Counted from the stretch's first letter, positions 1 through 7,108 are shown. The stretch is DNA of 9,124 nucleotides from an uncultured Alphaproteobacteria bacterium (GCA_947629595.1 CANREI010000049.1:1-9124), one strand, 5' to 3'. A program made the numbers and translations. The notes: a model not told the origin generated them from the letters alone.

Positions 1-466
1 TTTTACAAAGAAGCATTTCTTCCCCCTTCGGTTTCCATCAAAAACTTTTTTTCTTTTAACATCAAAAAAAGAAGAAAGCAAGAAAAATATTCAATTATTT
101 TAAAAAAGAAATATAAAACACAATCGTGAATAGAAAAAATGACATAATATTTTATGACAAAAAATGAAAAATACAAAAATAAATTATTGAGTGAATGCAT
201 TGAAAGAAAAGAAATTTAACAGAATAAAGTATAAAAAAGAAGCATAAAATGTTAAATATCGTTAAAAATTGTATTTTTTTCTCTTTTTTATGATAACGGA
301 TAAAAAAACGGCATTGAATCGTGTCATTTTACAAAACGAATCGCGAAAAAATCATTTGAATAAGAGGCGACCGGAAAAATGGTAATTATCATTCGAAATG
401 TGTAATAAATTGAGATATTATTGATTGATTACCCGTCCTCAAAAAAACGTACGATTTTTGCAACAC

Positions 467-490
467 TTTTTTTTAAAATTTTAAAAAAAA
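467..490. repeat. 24-bp perfect AT-only palindrome
   Basis: The sequence is T8-A4-T4-A8, which equals its own reverse complement over all 24 bases. It lies about 90-120 bp upstream of the candidate promoter of the pilin-like gene. Such A/T tracts are known to bend DNA and to attract AT-binding nucleoid proteins. In a region this AT-rich it may also be chance, so a functional role is only a possibility. Confidence 0.6.
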
Positions 491-523
491 TTTTAATTTA
501 AGCTGAAATTATTGATTTTTCGA

Positions 524-558
524 GTGTTTTTGAAGGGTGAATTTTAGTGTTTTGAAGG
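524..558 (+). repeat. short direct repeat upstream of promoter
   Basis: GTGTTTTTGAAGG (524-536) and GTGTTTTGAAGG (547-558) differ by one T and start 23 bp apart, close to two helical turns, so both copies would face the same side of the DNA. They lie just upstream of the candidate -35 at 582. This arrangement would suit a dimeric regulator or an activator site, but there is no direct evidence of binding. Confidence 0.3.
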
Positions 559-581
559 CAATTTTTACCCCTGAATCCGCG

Positions 582-610
582 TTGCATTAAAGGTACGTTT
601 AATTTATGCT
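582..610 (+). promoter_or_regulatory. candidate sigma70 promoter for pilin-like gene
   Basis: TTGCAT (582-587) and TATGCT (605-610) are separated by exactly 17 bp. The -35 matches consensus at only three of six positions and the -10 at four of six, so this is weak. The predicted start near 617 would give a short leader holding the Shine-Dalgarno at 624-630, the same short-leader layout as the stronger promoter at 2875-2903. Confidence 0.35.
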
Positions 611-624
611 ATTCGTAGAGTGAA

Positions 625-732
625 AGGGAGTCAAAAATGACGAAATATGCAATAAAAAATCAGTTAAAACACGCGGAAACACAAGGAAATAAAGAACAAA
701 TCGCACCAGGGGAAGAAGGGAGTCGGAAAATG
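625..732 (+). promoter_or_regulatory. duplicated ribosome binding site and start
   Basis: Two in-frame ATG codons each carry nearly the same initiation region. AGGGAGTC at 625-632 precedes the ATG at 637, and AGGGAGTC at 717-724 precedes the ATG at 730; both starts continue as ATGAC. Spacing from GGGAG to the start codon is 6 and 7 nt. The 31 residues between the starts are hydrophilic. Starting at 730 gives a 16-residue leader before the predicted prepilin cleavage site, a more usual length than the 47 residues from 637. Either or both may be used. Confidence 0.5.
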
Positions 733-2709
733 ACAATGCAATCAAAAAAACAAATTGAAAATCAAGCCCAAGAAGGCCGTTCAATGGTTGAAATGCTCGG
801 GGTGTTGGCTATAATTGCGGTTCTGTCAATCGGCGGGATTGTCGGGTTTCGGTTGGCAATGAACTACTATCAGGCGAATCAGATTGCCCATGAAATAAAT
901 ATCATGCGTACCGATGCACAAATAAAAATTGCACAAGGCACGGAAAAGTTAATGCTCGGGGAACCTTATGATCCCATCAGCGAATCCCAGCTCGGACATA
1001 TTCAATTTAATGATGCGTATCCCGTTGATTTTGCTTGCGCTTTGGCTGATGAAGACACCATTGAACTTTCGAATATATCCTGTCACGTTGCAAACGCTTA
1101 TTATATTGAATTACAAAACATTCCCGAAGGCGTTTGTCGGCCATTGGCGGAATTAGTGAACGGTATGAACAACATCATCGCGTTTAATGTGAACAAAAAT
1201 GAATATCCGGGTGAGGGAAAATGCGAAGCGGGAAACGGAAATGTTTTAAACGCGGTATTTTCGGCAGAAGCCGTGTCGGAATTAAAGGTTTGTACAGGAG
1301 ATACGGATTGCGAATCGGAAAACGCGCTTTATTGTGATCCGTCCCGGCATGTTTGCGTGAGATGTTATGAAGATAATCAATGTGCACATAATCAATATTG
1401 TGAAAACAATACATGCGTCACGTGCGAAAGTGGTGTTTGGAACGGCGAAGAGTGCGTGGAATGTACGGATAATGATGATTGTGCTGATAAAACTGATACG
1501 CCGGTTTGTTATACGGACACCAACACTTGTGTGGAATGCTTAACGTATAGCGATTGCAAAAACGAGGAGAAGCCACAATGCGATGAAGCAAGCCATACCT
1601 GCAAAAGTTGTTTTGACATTGATCCCGAAAAACCCGTATGGGCCGACACACAATGTGTGCAATGTGTGAACAGCACGGATTGTGAAACAACGTTGGTGTG
1701 CAAAGAAAACACATGCAGTCCGTGTGAAACGGAAGAAGAATGCAAAGAAAAAGGAACAAATTATCATTGTTCGAAAGACAGTACATGCATTCAATGCCCT
1801 GATAATCAAGTGTGGGGCGGAAAAGATAAAGGGTGTGTAGAATGTTTATCGTCTGCCGATTGCAAAAATTCTAATAAACCGCAATGCAACACGGAAACTA
1901 ACACTTGCGTGGAATGCGTAGAAAGCACAAATTGTTCGGCAGAACTGGTGTGCAGAGAAAACACATGCAGTCCGTGTCAAACGGAAGAAGAATGCCAAGC
2001 AAAAGGAACAAATTATCACTGCTCAAAGGAAGATAAGTGTATTCAATGTGATACAAATGAAGTGTGGGACGATGAAAATAGAGAATGTGTAGAATGTTTA
2101 TCGTCTGCCGATTGCAAAAATCCCGAGAAACCGTTGTGTGATACAACAACAAACACATGTATAGAATGTGAAACGAACGCACAATGTGTAGAAAAAGGAA
2201 AAGACCCGCATTGTCACAAGGCAACACATACGTGTGAACCCTGTCCGGACGAAAGCCGGAACGATACCGTCAGAAAAGCTTGCGTTATTCACATTCAAAC
2301 AATACCTGCTTATTGGACAATGGTTGAAAGAGATGGGGTTAAAAGATGCCAAAAATTAACACCAAATCATTTCGGACCTTATACGCATTCTTATGAATTA
2401 TGGATACATGGATCATTCGATGATTATATACGATTTTATGTGAATGAAGAATTGCCGCACATATCATCAACAGAAGCAACTTTAAATGAGCCTGATAATA
2501 ATTGTAACAGTATAAGTTATAGGGGAGAGATTCATTGTGCAGGAAGTGGTTGTTCTGGGCATATATCTGATTCTCGTTTGGGAACTTTAAATGTCGGTGA
2601 GTTTGGTCATTTAACAGTTTATGATATTACTCACTGGATTGCATGGGGTGGAATGGCAAATACAATCCGAGATGATGCCGCGGCTTGGCTGGTGTTGGGT
2701 GATGAATAA
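637..2709 (+). CDS. type IV pilin-like, cysteine-rich surface protein
   Basis: 690 residues from the ATG at 637, or 659 from the ATG at 730. Residues 46-71 hold a prepilin-type signal: Gly47, then RSMVEMLG with Glu at mature position +5, then a hydrophobic helix to about residue 70. By analogy with type IV pilins and pseudopilins, a prepilin peptidase would cut after Gly47 and the helix would anchor or assemble the protein. Residues 80-215 look like a pilin-type head with four Cys. Residues 219-549 contain about 54 Cys, including fifteen CxxC pairs, in modules of the form C-x2-C-x5-C-x5/7-C, with an 84-residue tandem duplication at 340-507. Residues 550-690 form a separate Trp/Tyr/His-rich domain I cannot name. 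The many cysteines imply disulfides or metal binding outside the cytoplasm. The gene appears monocistronic. Adhesin or appendage function is inference; the anchor call is firm. Confidence 0.85.
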   Translation: MTKYAIKNQLKHAETQGNKEQIAPGEEGSRKMTMQSKKQIENQAQEGRSMVEMLGVLAIIAVLSIGGIVGFRLAMNYYQANQIAHEINIMRTDAQIKIAQGTEKLMLGEPYDPISESQLGHIQFNDAYPVDFACALADEDTIELSNISCHVANAYYIELQNIPEGVCRPLAELVNGMNNIIAFNVNKNEYPGEGKCEAGNGNVLNAVFSAEAVSELKVCTGDTDCESENALYCDPSRHVCVRCYEDNQCAHNQYCENNTCVTCESGVWNGEECVECTDNDDCADKTDTPVCYTDTNTCVECLTYSDCKNEEKPQCDEASHTCKSCFDIDPEKPVWADTQCVQCVNSTDCETTLVCKENTCSPCETEEECKEKGTNYHCSKDSTCIQCPDNQVWGGKDKGCVECLSSADCKNSNKPQCNTETNTCVECVESTNCSAELVCRENTCSPCQTEEECQAKGTNYHCSKEDKCIQCDTNEVWDDENRECVECLSSADCKNPEKPLCDTTTNTCIECETNAQCVEKGKDPHCHKATHTCEPCPDESRNDTVRKACVIHIQTIPAYWTMVERDGVKRCQKLTPNHFGPYTHSYELWIHGSFDDYIRFYVNEELPHISSTEATLNEPDNNCNSISYRGEIHCAGSGCSGHISDSRLGTLNVGEFGHLTVYDITHWIAWGGMANTIRDDAAAWLVLGDE
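1654..2157 (+). repeat. 252-bp tandem duplication inside the Cys-rich gene
   Basis: Two in-frame units, 1654-1905 (residues 340-423) and 1906-2157 (residues 424-507), are the same length with no gaps. They share blocks at the protein level such as ENTCSPC, TEEEC, KGTNYHCSK, CVECLSSADCKN and TNTC. At the DNA level, stretches such as GAAAACACATGCAGTCCGTG are identical in both, which points to a fairly recent duplication. All Cys positions are kept, while the residues between them vary. Confidence 0.9.
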
Positions 2710-2756
2710 AAAATAGAAACACCGCTGACGGACTTTCTTCAAACATTGCACCAAAA

Positions 2757-2935
2757 AAACGATCCTTTTTTTGATGCAGTGAAAGTTTAACAGTTCAAAC
2801 AATTTAACGGGCTCTTCAATTATTCAAATAACATATTGATTATTAAATATTATATATGTTTTTATAAAAATATCTTGACAGATTTTATTGATTTCTATAT
2901 ACTGTAAAAACCGTGTATCAAAAAAAGGATCGTTT
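2757..2935. repeat. 19-bp perfect inverted repeat around the HTH-gene promoter
   Basis: AAACGATCCTTTTTTTGAT at 2757-2775 is the exact reverse complement of ATCAAAAAAAGGATCGTTT at 2917-2935. The arms enclose 141 bp that contain the promoter at 2875-2903. The right arm covers the Shine-Dalgarno AAGGA (2925-2929) and ends two bases before the ATG at 2937. In a transcript reading through from the upstream gene the arms could pair and hide the ribosome binding site; a transcript started at the internal promoter carries only the right arm. It may also be an operator pair or the ends of a small MITE-like element. No clear target-site duplication is visible. Confidence 0.75.
2875..2903 (+). promoter_or_regulatory. 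strong sigma70-type promoter for HTH gene
   Basis: TTGACA (2875-2880, perfect -35) and TATACT (2898-2903, one mismatch to TATAAT) are separated by exactly 17 bp. Transcription would start near 2910, leaving a leader of about 27 nt with AAGGA at 2925-2929 and the ATG at 2937. This argues against the in-frame GTG at 2913, which would sit at the very 5' end without a ribosome binding site. The promoter may also drive the glycan operon beginning at 3661, since no terminator is visible in between. Confidence 0.8.
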
Positions 2936-2936
2936 A

Positions 2937-3572
2937 ATGCAAACAAGAGTCAAGATAAAAAGTGAAAGAAATCAAGGTGTTGAAAAAAGATGCCGTCGGC
3001 GCAAAAATGCCCCGAAACCGGGGTATCCGATCGGATTATGTCAAGGACAGTTTTTGTTGGATAGTAAAAAAGAAGAAATAATACAATTACTTATGCAAAA
3101 TATGCCAATGAGTTATATTGCCACTGAAATGCATGTCAGCGTGTTTACGGTACATTATTATTTGAAAAAACATCCGTATCTTGTGCCGGAAACATATCGG
3201 CAAATTAAAGTGCGCAGTAAATTGTATCAAAAGGAAGAATATATTTTGCAAAAATTAAACGCGGGCGTTACAAAAGCTGCCATTGCACGGGAATTGGGCG
3301 TGAGTCGGGAGGCGTTATTCAATAAATTGGAACAAATGGGTTGGCAAGAACCGAATCCGTATCGCAAAAAGAAAATAGACTTGAATTTGTTTTTAAAAGC
3401 TTTCAATGAGGGTAAAACATATCAGGAAATGGCGAGTCTTTTTCACTGTCATAAGCAAACGATAATCAATAAACTGAAAGAATTGCATTTAAGTCGATAT
3501 AAAAAGCGTGCACCCGAAAGGCAAGAAAAAAGATGTGTTTCGAGACAAACAAAGGAGGAGTGTTTCAGATAA
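2937..3572 (+). CDS. small basic protein with three helix-turn-helix units
   Basis: 211 residues from the ATG at 2937, chosen because AAGGA lies 7 nt upstream. The first 40 residues are rich in Lys and Arg (KRCRRRKNAPK). Three similar units follow, each a helix then a helix-turn-helix of the resolvase/homeodomain-like kind: recognition parts around residues 56-79 (SYIATEMHVSVFTVHYYLKK), 111-136 (KAAIARELGVSREALFNKLE) and 160-185 (YQEMASLFHCHKQTIINKLK). The tail is again basic with two Cys. No catalytic domain, ligand domain or transposase DDE core is present. It is probably a DNA-binding regulator; I do not recognise a named family. It has its own strong promoter, with a 19-bp inverted repeat arm between transcription start and ATG, which could be an autoregulatory site. 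The glycan operon starts 88 bp downstream and may be co-transcribed. Confidence 0.75.
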   Translation: MQTRVKIKSERNQGVEKRCRRRKNAPKPGYPIGLCQGQFLLDSKKEEIIQLLMQNMPMSYIATEMHVSVFTVHYYLKKHPYLVPETYRQIKVRSKLYQKEEYILQKLNAGVTKAAIARELGVSREALFNKLEQMGWQEPNPYRKKKIDLNLFLKAFNEGKTYQEMASLFHCHKQTIINKLKELHLSRYKKRAPERQEKRCVSRQTKEECFR

Positions 3573-3601
3573 AATAATCCTTCGAAAAAGAGAGTTATTT
3601 C

Positions 3602-3691
3602 ATGCCGGTTATAAAAGATAATTATGATTTGATAAATGAAGCATTTCAGAAAGGAGAAACATGGATAAGAAGTATGCAAAAGTATCAATAA
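3602..3691 (+). CDS. possible 29-residue ORF or HTH-gene remnant
   Basis: ATG at 3602 with a weak AGAG (3591-3594) 7 nt upstream opens a 29-residue frame that overlaps the glycosyltransferase start by 31 nt. Its segment YDLINEAFQKGET resembles the helix before the third helix-turn-helix of the preceding gene (LNLFLKAFNEGKT). It could be a small leader ORF whose translation feeds into the glycosyltransferase, or the start of another HTH gene cut off when the downstream gene was joined here. The support is weak, and it may be chance. Confidence 0.2.
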   Translation: MPVIKDNYDLINEAFQKGETWIRSMQKYQ

Positions 3692-5943
3692 TTGTTCCCG
3701 TTTATAATGTGGAAAATTATTTAGCAAGATGTTTAGATTCTTTAATATCTCAAACATTAAAGGAAATAGAAATTATTTGCATTGAAGATATGTCAACAGA
3801 TCATTCTGCTTCAATTTTAAGGCATTATGAAAAAAAAGATAATCGAATTAAAACTGTTTATAATACAAAAAACAAAGGACTTTCCACCTGTCGCAATATC
3901 GGTATGAAATTGGCGGAAGCGCCTTACATTATGTTTTTAGATTCTGATGATCAATATTTACCTGATATGTGTTATGAAATGTATCATGCAGTGGAAGAAA
4001 ATAATTCGGATATTGCTGTATGTAATATTCATATTTTATATGAAACCATTAACATGTCTTCTTTTGAAATGGATAATAATTATTTTTCTAACCATGGTTT
4101 ATCGGGAACATATGCGGTAACAGGTGAAATTATCAATAAAGTGACGAATATTGTTGCATGGAATAAAATTTACAAAAGAAGTATTTTAGAAAAATATCAT
4201 ATTCGTTTTCCGGACGGTTTGATATATGAATCTTATCCTTTTTGGGGAGAATATATTTCCGTTGCTGATAAGATTACATTTTTAGATAAAAAATTATATA
4301 TTTATACACGACGCGAGCGCAGTATTATGTCTTTAACTTTGAATAAAACAAATGATCGCGTTATGGATTATATTAAAAGTTGTTTTTATTTTTATGCATG
4401 GTTAATCAAAAATAATTTATGGGCAAAAAAGCAATGGCATTTTTGGCAAATGTTTGCGTTTTGTACGTCTGCCGCTTTAAGTTATATGCCGCAAGATGAT
4501 GTGATTTATAAGAATATTTATCAAGTAACTGACCGATTTTTAAAAAATAAATCGCCTGCTTTATTAGGGTTTAATTGTCGAAGATGTATTGAATTGATCA
4601 GAAAACATCAATTAAAAGAACGCTCGCCTCAAATATATGTTAAGTTATTTCATAAGCCGTTAGTAACGGGGACGCATTCAATTTCTTTGACTGTTTTTTA
4701 TTTTGTTAAGATTCCCGTTTTATCGATTAAATATTCGCCGATTCAAAGCAAATATCGGCTTTTCGGTAAAATTAATGTATTTCAAATTAACATGAAAGGA
4801 ACAAAAACAAAATATTCTGTTTTTAAAATACCTGTTATTAAAATAATTAAAAAAGAAAAATATCGGCAAGTAAAAATGTTTGGTTTTTTACCGATATTAA
4901 AACTTTTTGATAATAAACAAGATTTTTATTATCGTTTGTGTCAAAAAAGTTTATTTTTTTTGCCGATTAAAAAAAGATTAAAACAGAATTTTATAAATAA
5001 TTTATTGCGCAGAAAAGTTAAATTTACATTTAATTCAAAAAATTTTATGCCGTTTCAAACAGATAATACGGTTTTATTAAAAGAATTAAAGAAATTGAAA
5101 AATATTACTTATATTCCCAATCCCGGTAATTTGGGTGATTGTTTGATTGCAAAAGCAACGTATGATTTTTTTGCCCAAAATAATATTTCTTATCAATTAT
5201 ATAAAGGCGGACAGCCTGAAACCATTGTATACGGGGGCGGCGGTATTTGGGTTAAAGATCTTTATTTAAAATCTTTTTCAAAAATTTTAAAGTTAATGCA
5301 GAAAGCACAAAAAATTGTGATTTTACCCAGTTCCGTTTATGACTGCCCCTTTTTGGTGAATATTTTGGATCAACGATTCGTTGTGTTTTGTCGGGAAAAA
5401 CAAACATTTGATTATTTAACGGCTCAAAAAACAGGGGCCAAAATTATTTTGGATCATGATATGGCTTTCAGAATGACAGCCCAAACTTTTCAAACCCCGC
5501 TTACCGTTACGCCGGAACAAAAATTATTGCTGACGAAAATGTATCCTGTTTTAAAAAGAATAAATTCAAAGGTGCAATTTTTAAGAAAAGATGTTGAAAA
5601 GTCAAATTCTTATGAATCGCATTACGATTTATCGTCCGCCTTCGGATCGCGCAAAATGCCTTATCAGGATGTTTGTTTTGCAACCACATTAATGTTAGCG
5701 GCTGTTGATTTGTTTAATACCGTTATTACCGACAGACTTCATGTGGGTATTGCAGCGGCGTTGATGGGAAAGGAAGTTTATTTATTGGATAATTCTTATA
5801 AAAAAGTTTCCGGTGTTTATGCCCGCTCATTAAGTCAATACGGCAATATTCATTTATGTGATAAATTTCCCTTAAAGGTCAATTCCGCTAATAATAAAAC
5901 CGATAATTTCTATCAACTGGTTCGGAGCGTTAATCATGTTTAA
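3661..5943 (+). CDS. family 2 glycosyltransferase fused to polysaccharide pyruvyl transferase domain
   Basis: 760 residues; AAGGAG at 3651-3656 lies 4 nt before the ATG. Residues 7-115 are a GT-A fold of glycosyltransferase family 2: VSIIVPVYNVENYLARCLDS, a conserved acidic region IEDMSTD, and the metal-binding DSDD at 94-97; VAWNKIYKR at 165-173 is also typical of this group. Residues 345-415 are a linker of repeated FGxIPVLxI-like strands. Residues 475-745 match the polysaccharide pyruvyl transferase superfamily: GNLGDCLI (489-496), YGGGGIW (524-530), REKQTFDYL (578-586), DHDMAF (598-603) and TDRLHVGIAAALMG (690-703) followed by LLDNSYKK. Family knowledge: the first domain transfers a sugar from a nucleotide-sugar; the second moves pyruvate from phosphoenolpyruvate to a sugar as a ketal, or acts on a related substrate. 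No membrane segments, so cytoplasmic or membrane-associated. First gene of the operon; it overlaps the next by 8 nt. Confidence 0.9.
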   Translation: MDKKYAKVSIIVPVYNVENYLARCLDSLISQTLKEIEIICIEDMSTDHSASILRHYEKKDNRIKTVYNTKNKGLSTCRNIGMKLAEAPYIMFLDSDDQYLPDMCYEMYHAVEENNSDIAVCNIHILYETINMSSFEMDNNYFSNHGLSGTYAVTGEIINKVTNIVAWNKIYKRSILEKYHIRFPDGLIYESYPFWGEYISVADKITFLDKKLYIYTRRERSIMSLTLNKTNDRVMDYIKSCFYFYAWLIKNNLWAKKQWHFWQMFAFCTSAALSYMPQDDVIYKNIYQVTDRFLKNKSPALLGFNCRRCIELIRKHQLKERSPQIYVKLFHKPLVTGTHSISLTVFYFVKIPVLSIKYSPIQSKYRLFGKINVFQINMKGTKTKYSVFKIPVIKIIKKEKYRQVKMFGFLPILKLFDNKQDFYYRLCQKSLFFLPIKKRLKQNFINNLLRRKVKFTFNSKNFMPFQTDNTVLLKELKKLKNITYIPNPGNLGDCLIAKATYDFFAQNNISYQLYKGGQPETIVYGGGGIWVKDLYLKSFSKILKLMQKAQKIVILPSSVYDCPFLVNILDQRFVVFCREKQTFDYLTAQKTGAKIILDHDMAFRMTAQTFQTPLTVTPEQKLLLTKMYPVLKRINSKVQFLRKDVEKSNSYESHYDLSSAFGSRKMPYQDVCFATTLMLAAVDLFNTVITDRLHVGIAAALMGKEVYLLDNSYKKVSGVYARSLSQYGNIHLCDKFPLKVNSANNKTDNFYQLVRSVNHV

Positions 5944-7105
5944 AATTTATTTAAAAACTGCTTTTGAAGAAGATCAAATTGTTAAGTCTGCTTTTTTAGA
6001 TTTTGGCAAACTGCCTGTTTTGTGGTTTAAGTTTCCCAAGTCTGTTCAAAACGATTTGACAGACAGATCGGATCCGTTTGTTCATGCACTTATTTTTCCC
6101 ATGATGGAAACCGGCGGTGAATTTCAAATTGAGGGAAAAGTCAGCCGTTCCGTTATGGATAATATTGTCATGTTTAATCGTATTTGGCATGAATGGTGTC
6201 CTGAAAAATATAAAATTATTAAAATCAACGCCGATGTGGTCGATGATGATTATCGCCCCCATAATAAGAAAATGATTACTGCTTTTTCCGGCGGTTTAGA
6301 TGCGGCATATACGGCCTATAAGTATAAAAAAGGATTGGATGATTATTATAAATTCGATTTAGATAAATCTGTTATGTTATTGGGAGCGGATATTCCATTG
6401 AAAAACAGAGAGCAATTTAATATTGCTTTTGAAAACGCAAAGAAAATGACAGATGATTTGGGTATTCAACTCATTCCGATAGAAACAAATTATCGACAGG
6501 GAAATTCTGACTGGTCTTATTGTTTCGGTTCTGTTATTATGGCAAGTTTAGAATTTTTCAGCAAAAACTATTGTTACGGGGCAGCAGCCAGTGATGATTC
6601 AATTCATCATTTTCAAACACCTTGGGGAACGAATCCCATTACCGATCAATATTTAACAAGTCATACATTCCGGTTTATTTCCGACGGATATGAACATTCC
6701 CGAACGGATCGGGCAAATATGATTAAAAATTGGGAAACGGGATTAAAATTTTTGCGTGTTTGCTGGCGAAATGAAGATAAATCCAAAAATTGCGGTATTT
6801 GTGAAAAATGTGTCAGAACAAAATTAAATTTTATGGCTGTCGGTGTTCATCATTTGCCCTCAATGCCGAATGACTTGACGGAAAATGAATTGTTAAATGA
6901 GAATTTAATACAAATATCTCATAATATTTTATATTTTTCGGAAATTTATGCATATTCTTTAAAAAATCATACTCTTTCGGCATATTGGCGTAAATTGTTA
7001 AAAAAACAGCTTGAAATATGGGAAAAAAAGTTCCCTGAAAAAAATAATATCATCAAGCGAAAACATCACTCTTTCTGGTGGCATATTAAAAACAGGAGAT
7101 TTTAA
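5936..7105 (+). CDS. QueC-like PP-loop ATPase (paralogue 1)
   Basis: 389 residues. The ATG lies inside the end of the glycosyltransferase gene (8-nt overlap), with GGAG at 5924-5927, 8 nt upstream, which suggests translational coupling. After an N-terminal domain of about 110 residues comes the PP-loop ITAFSGGLDA (S118-A123), the ATP pyrophosphatase signature of the N-type family, here with Ala where Ser usually ends SGGxDS. LLGAD follows at 148-152. Cys276, Cys286, Cys289 and Cys292 (C-x9-C-x2-C-x2-C, seen as NCGICEKC) match the zinc site of 7-cyano-7-deazaguanine synthase QueC. QueC adenylates a carboxylate and replaces it with a nitrogen group. It is unlikely to be the housekeeping QueC: it is much longer than the usual roughly 220-240 residues, has an extra N-terminal domain and sits in a glycan operon. 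A role in ATP-dependent amidation or activation of a sugar carboxylate is inference. Confidence 0.8.
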   Translation: MFKIYLKTAFEEDQIVKSAFLDFGKLPVLWFKFPKSVQNDLTDRSDPFVHALIFPMMETGGEFQIEGKVSRSVMDNIVMFNRIWHEWCPEKYKIIKINADVVDDDYRPHNKKMITAFSGGLDAAYTAYKYKKGLDDYYKFDLDKSVMLLGADIPLKNREQFNIAFENAKKMTDDLGIQLIPIETNYRQGNSDWSYCFGSVIMASLEFFSKNYCYGAAASDDSIHHFQTPWGTNPITDQYLTSHTFRFISDGYEHSRTDRANMIKNWETGLKFLRVCWRNEDKSKNCGICEKCVRTKLNFMAVGVHHLPSMPNDLTENELLNENLIQISHNILYFSEIYAYSLKNHTLSAYWRKLLKKQLEIWEKKFPEKNNIIKRKHHSFWWHIKNRRF

Positions 7106-7108
7106 AAA

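Larger units (their letters stand above)
1..636. other. AT-rich non-coding region upstream of the pilin-like gene
   Basis: I see no convincing gene here. The only open frame of any length, on the - strand at 3-200, is a low-complexity Phe/Lys/Ile/Tyr-rich translation of AT-rich DNA without a recognisable domain. The stretch contains long A and T runs, a perfect AT palindrome (467-490), a short direct repeat (524-558) and a weak promoter (582-610). I found no tRNA-like cloverleaf, rRNA or CRISPR-type repeat by eye. It most likely holds the regulatory region of the gene starting at 637 or 730, plus the untranslated end of whatever lies further left. Confidence 0.6.

Noticed and set aside
3..200. 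65-residue frame on the - strand
   Set aside because: Low-complexity Phe/Tyr/Ile/Lys translation of AT-rich DNA, no domain and no clear ribosome binding site.
1654..2157. CRISPR-like array
   Set aside because: The repeat is a coding, in-frame protein duplication of two 252-bp units without spacers.
1184..2352. Several long open frames on the - strand opposite the Cys-rich gene
   Set aside because: Shadows of the repeated Cys codons; His/Cys/Phe-rich translations with no domain and no start signals.
2753..2772. A7-CGATCC-T7 as terminator for the pilin-like gene
   Set aside because: The stem would be only A-U pairs; the sequence is better explained as the left arm of the 19-bp inverted repeat.
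2913..2936. GTG start giving an 8-residue longer HTH protein
   Set aside because: It would lie at the predicted transcription start with no ribosome binding site, while the ATG at 2937 has AAGGA 7 nt upstream.
3551..3562. Perfect Shine-Dalgarno AAAGGAGGA near the end of the HTH gene
   Set aside because: No start codon at usable distance follows; it simply encodes the KEEC end of the HTH protein.
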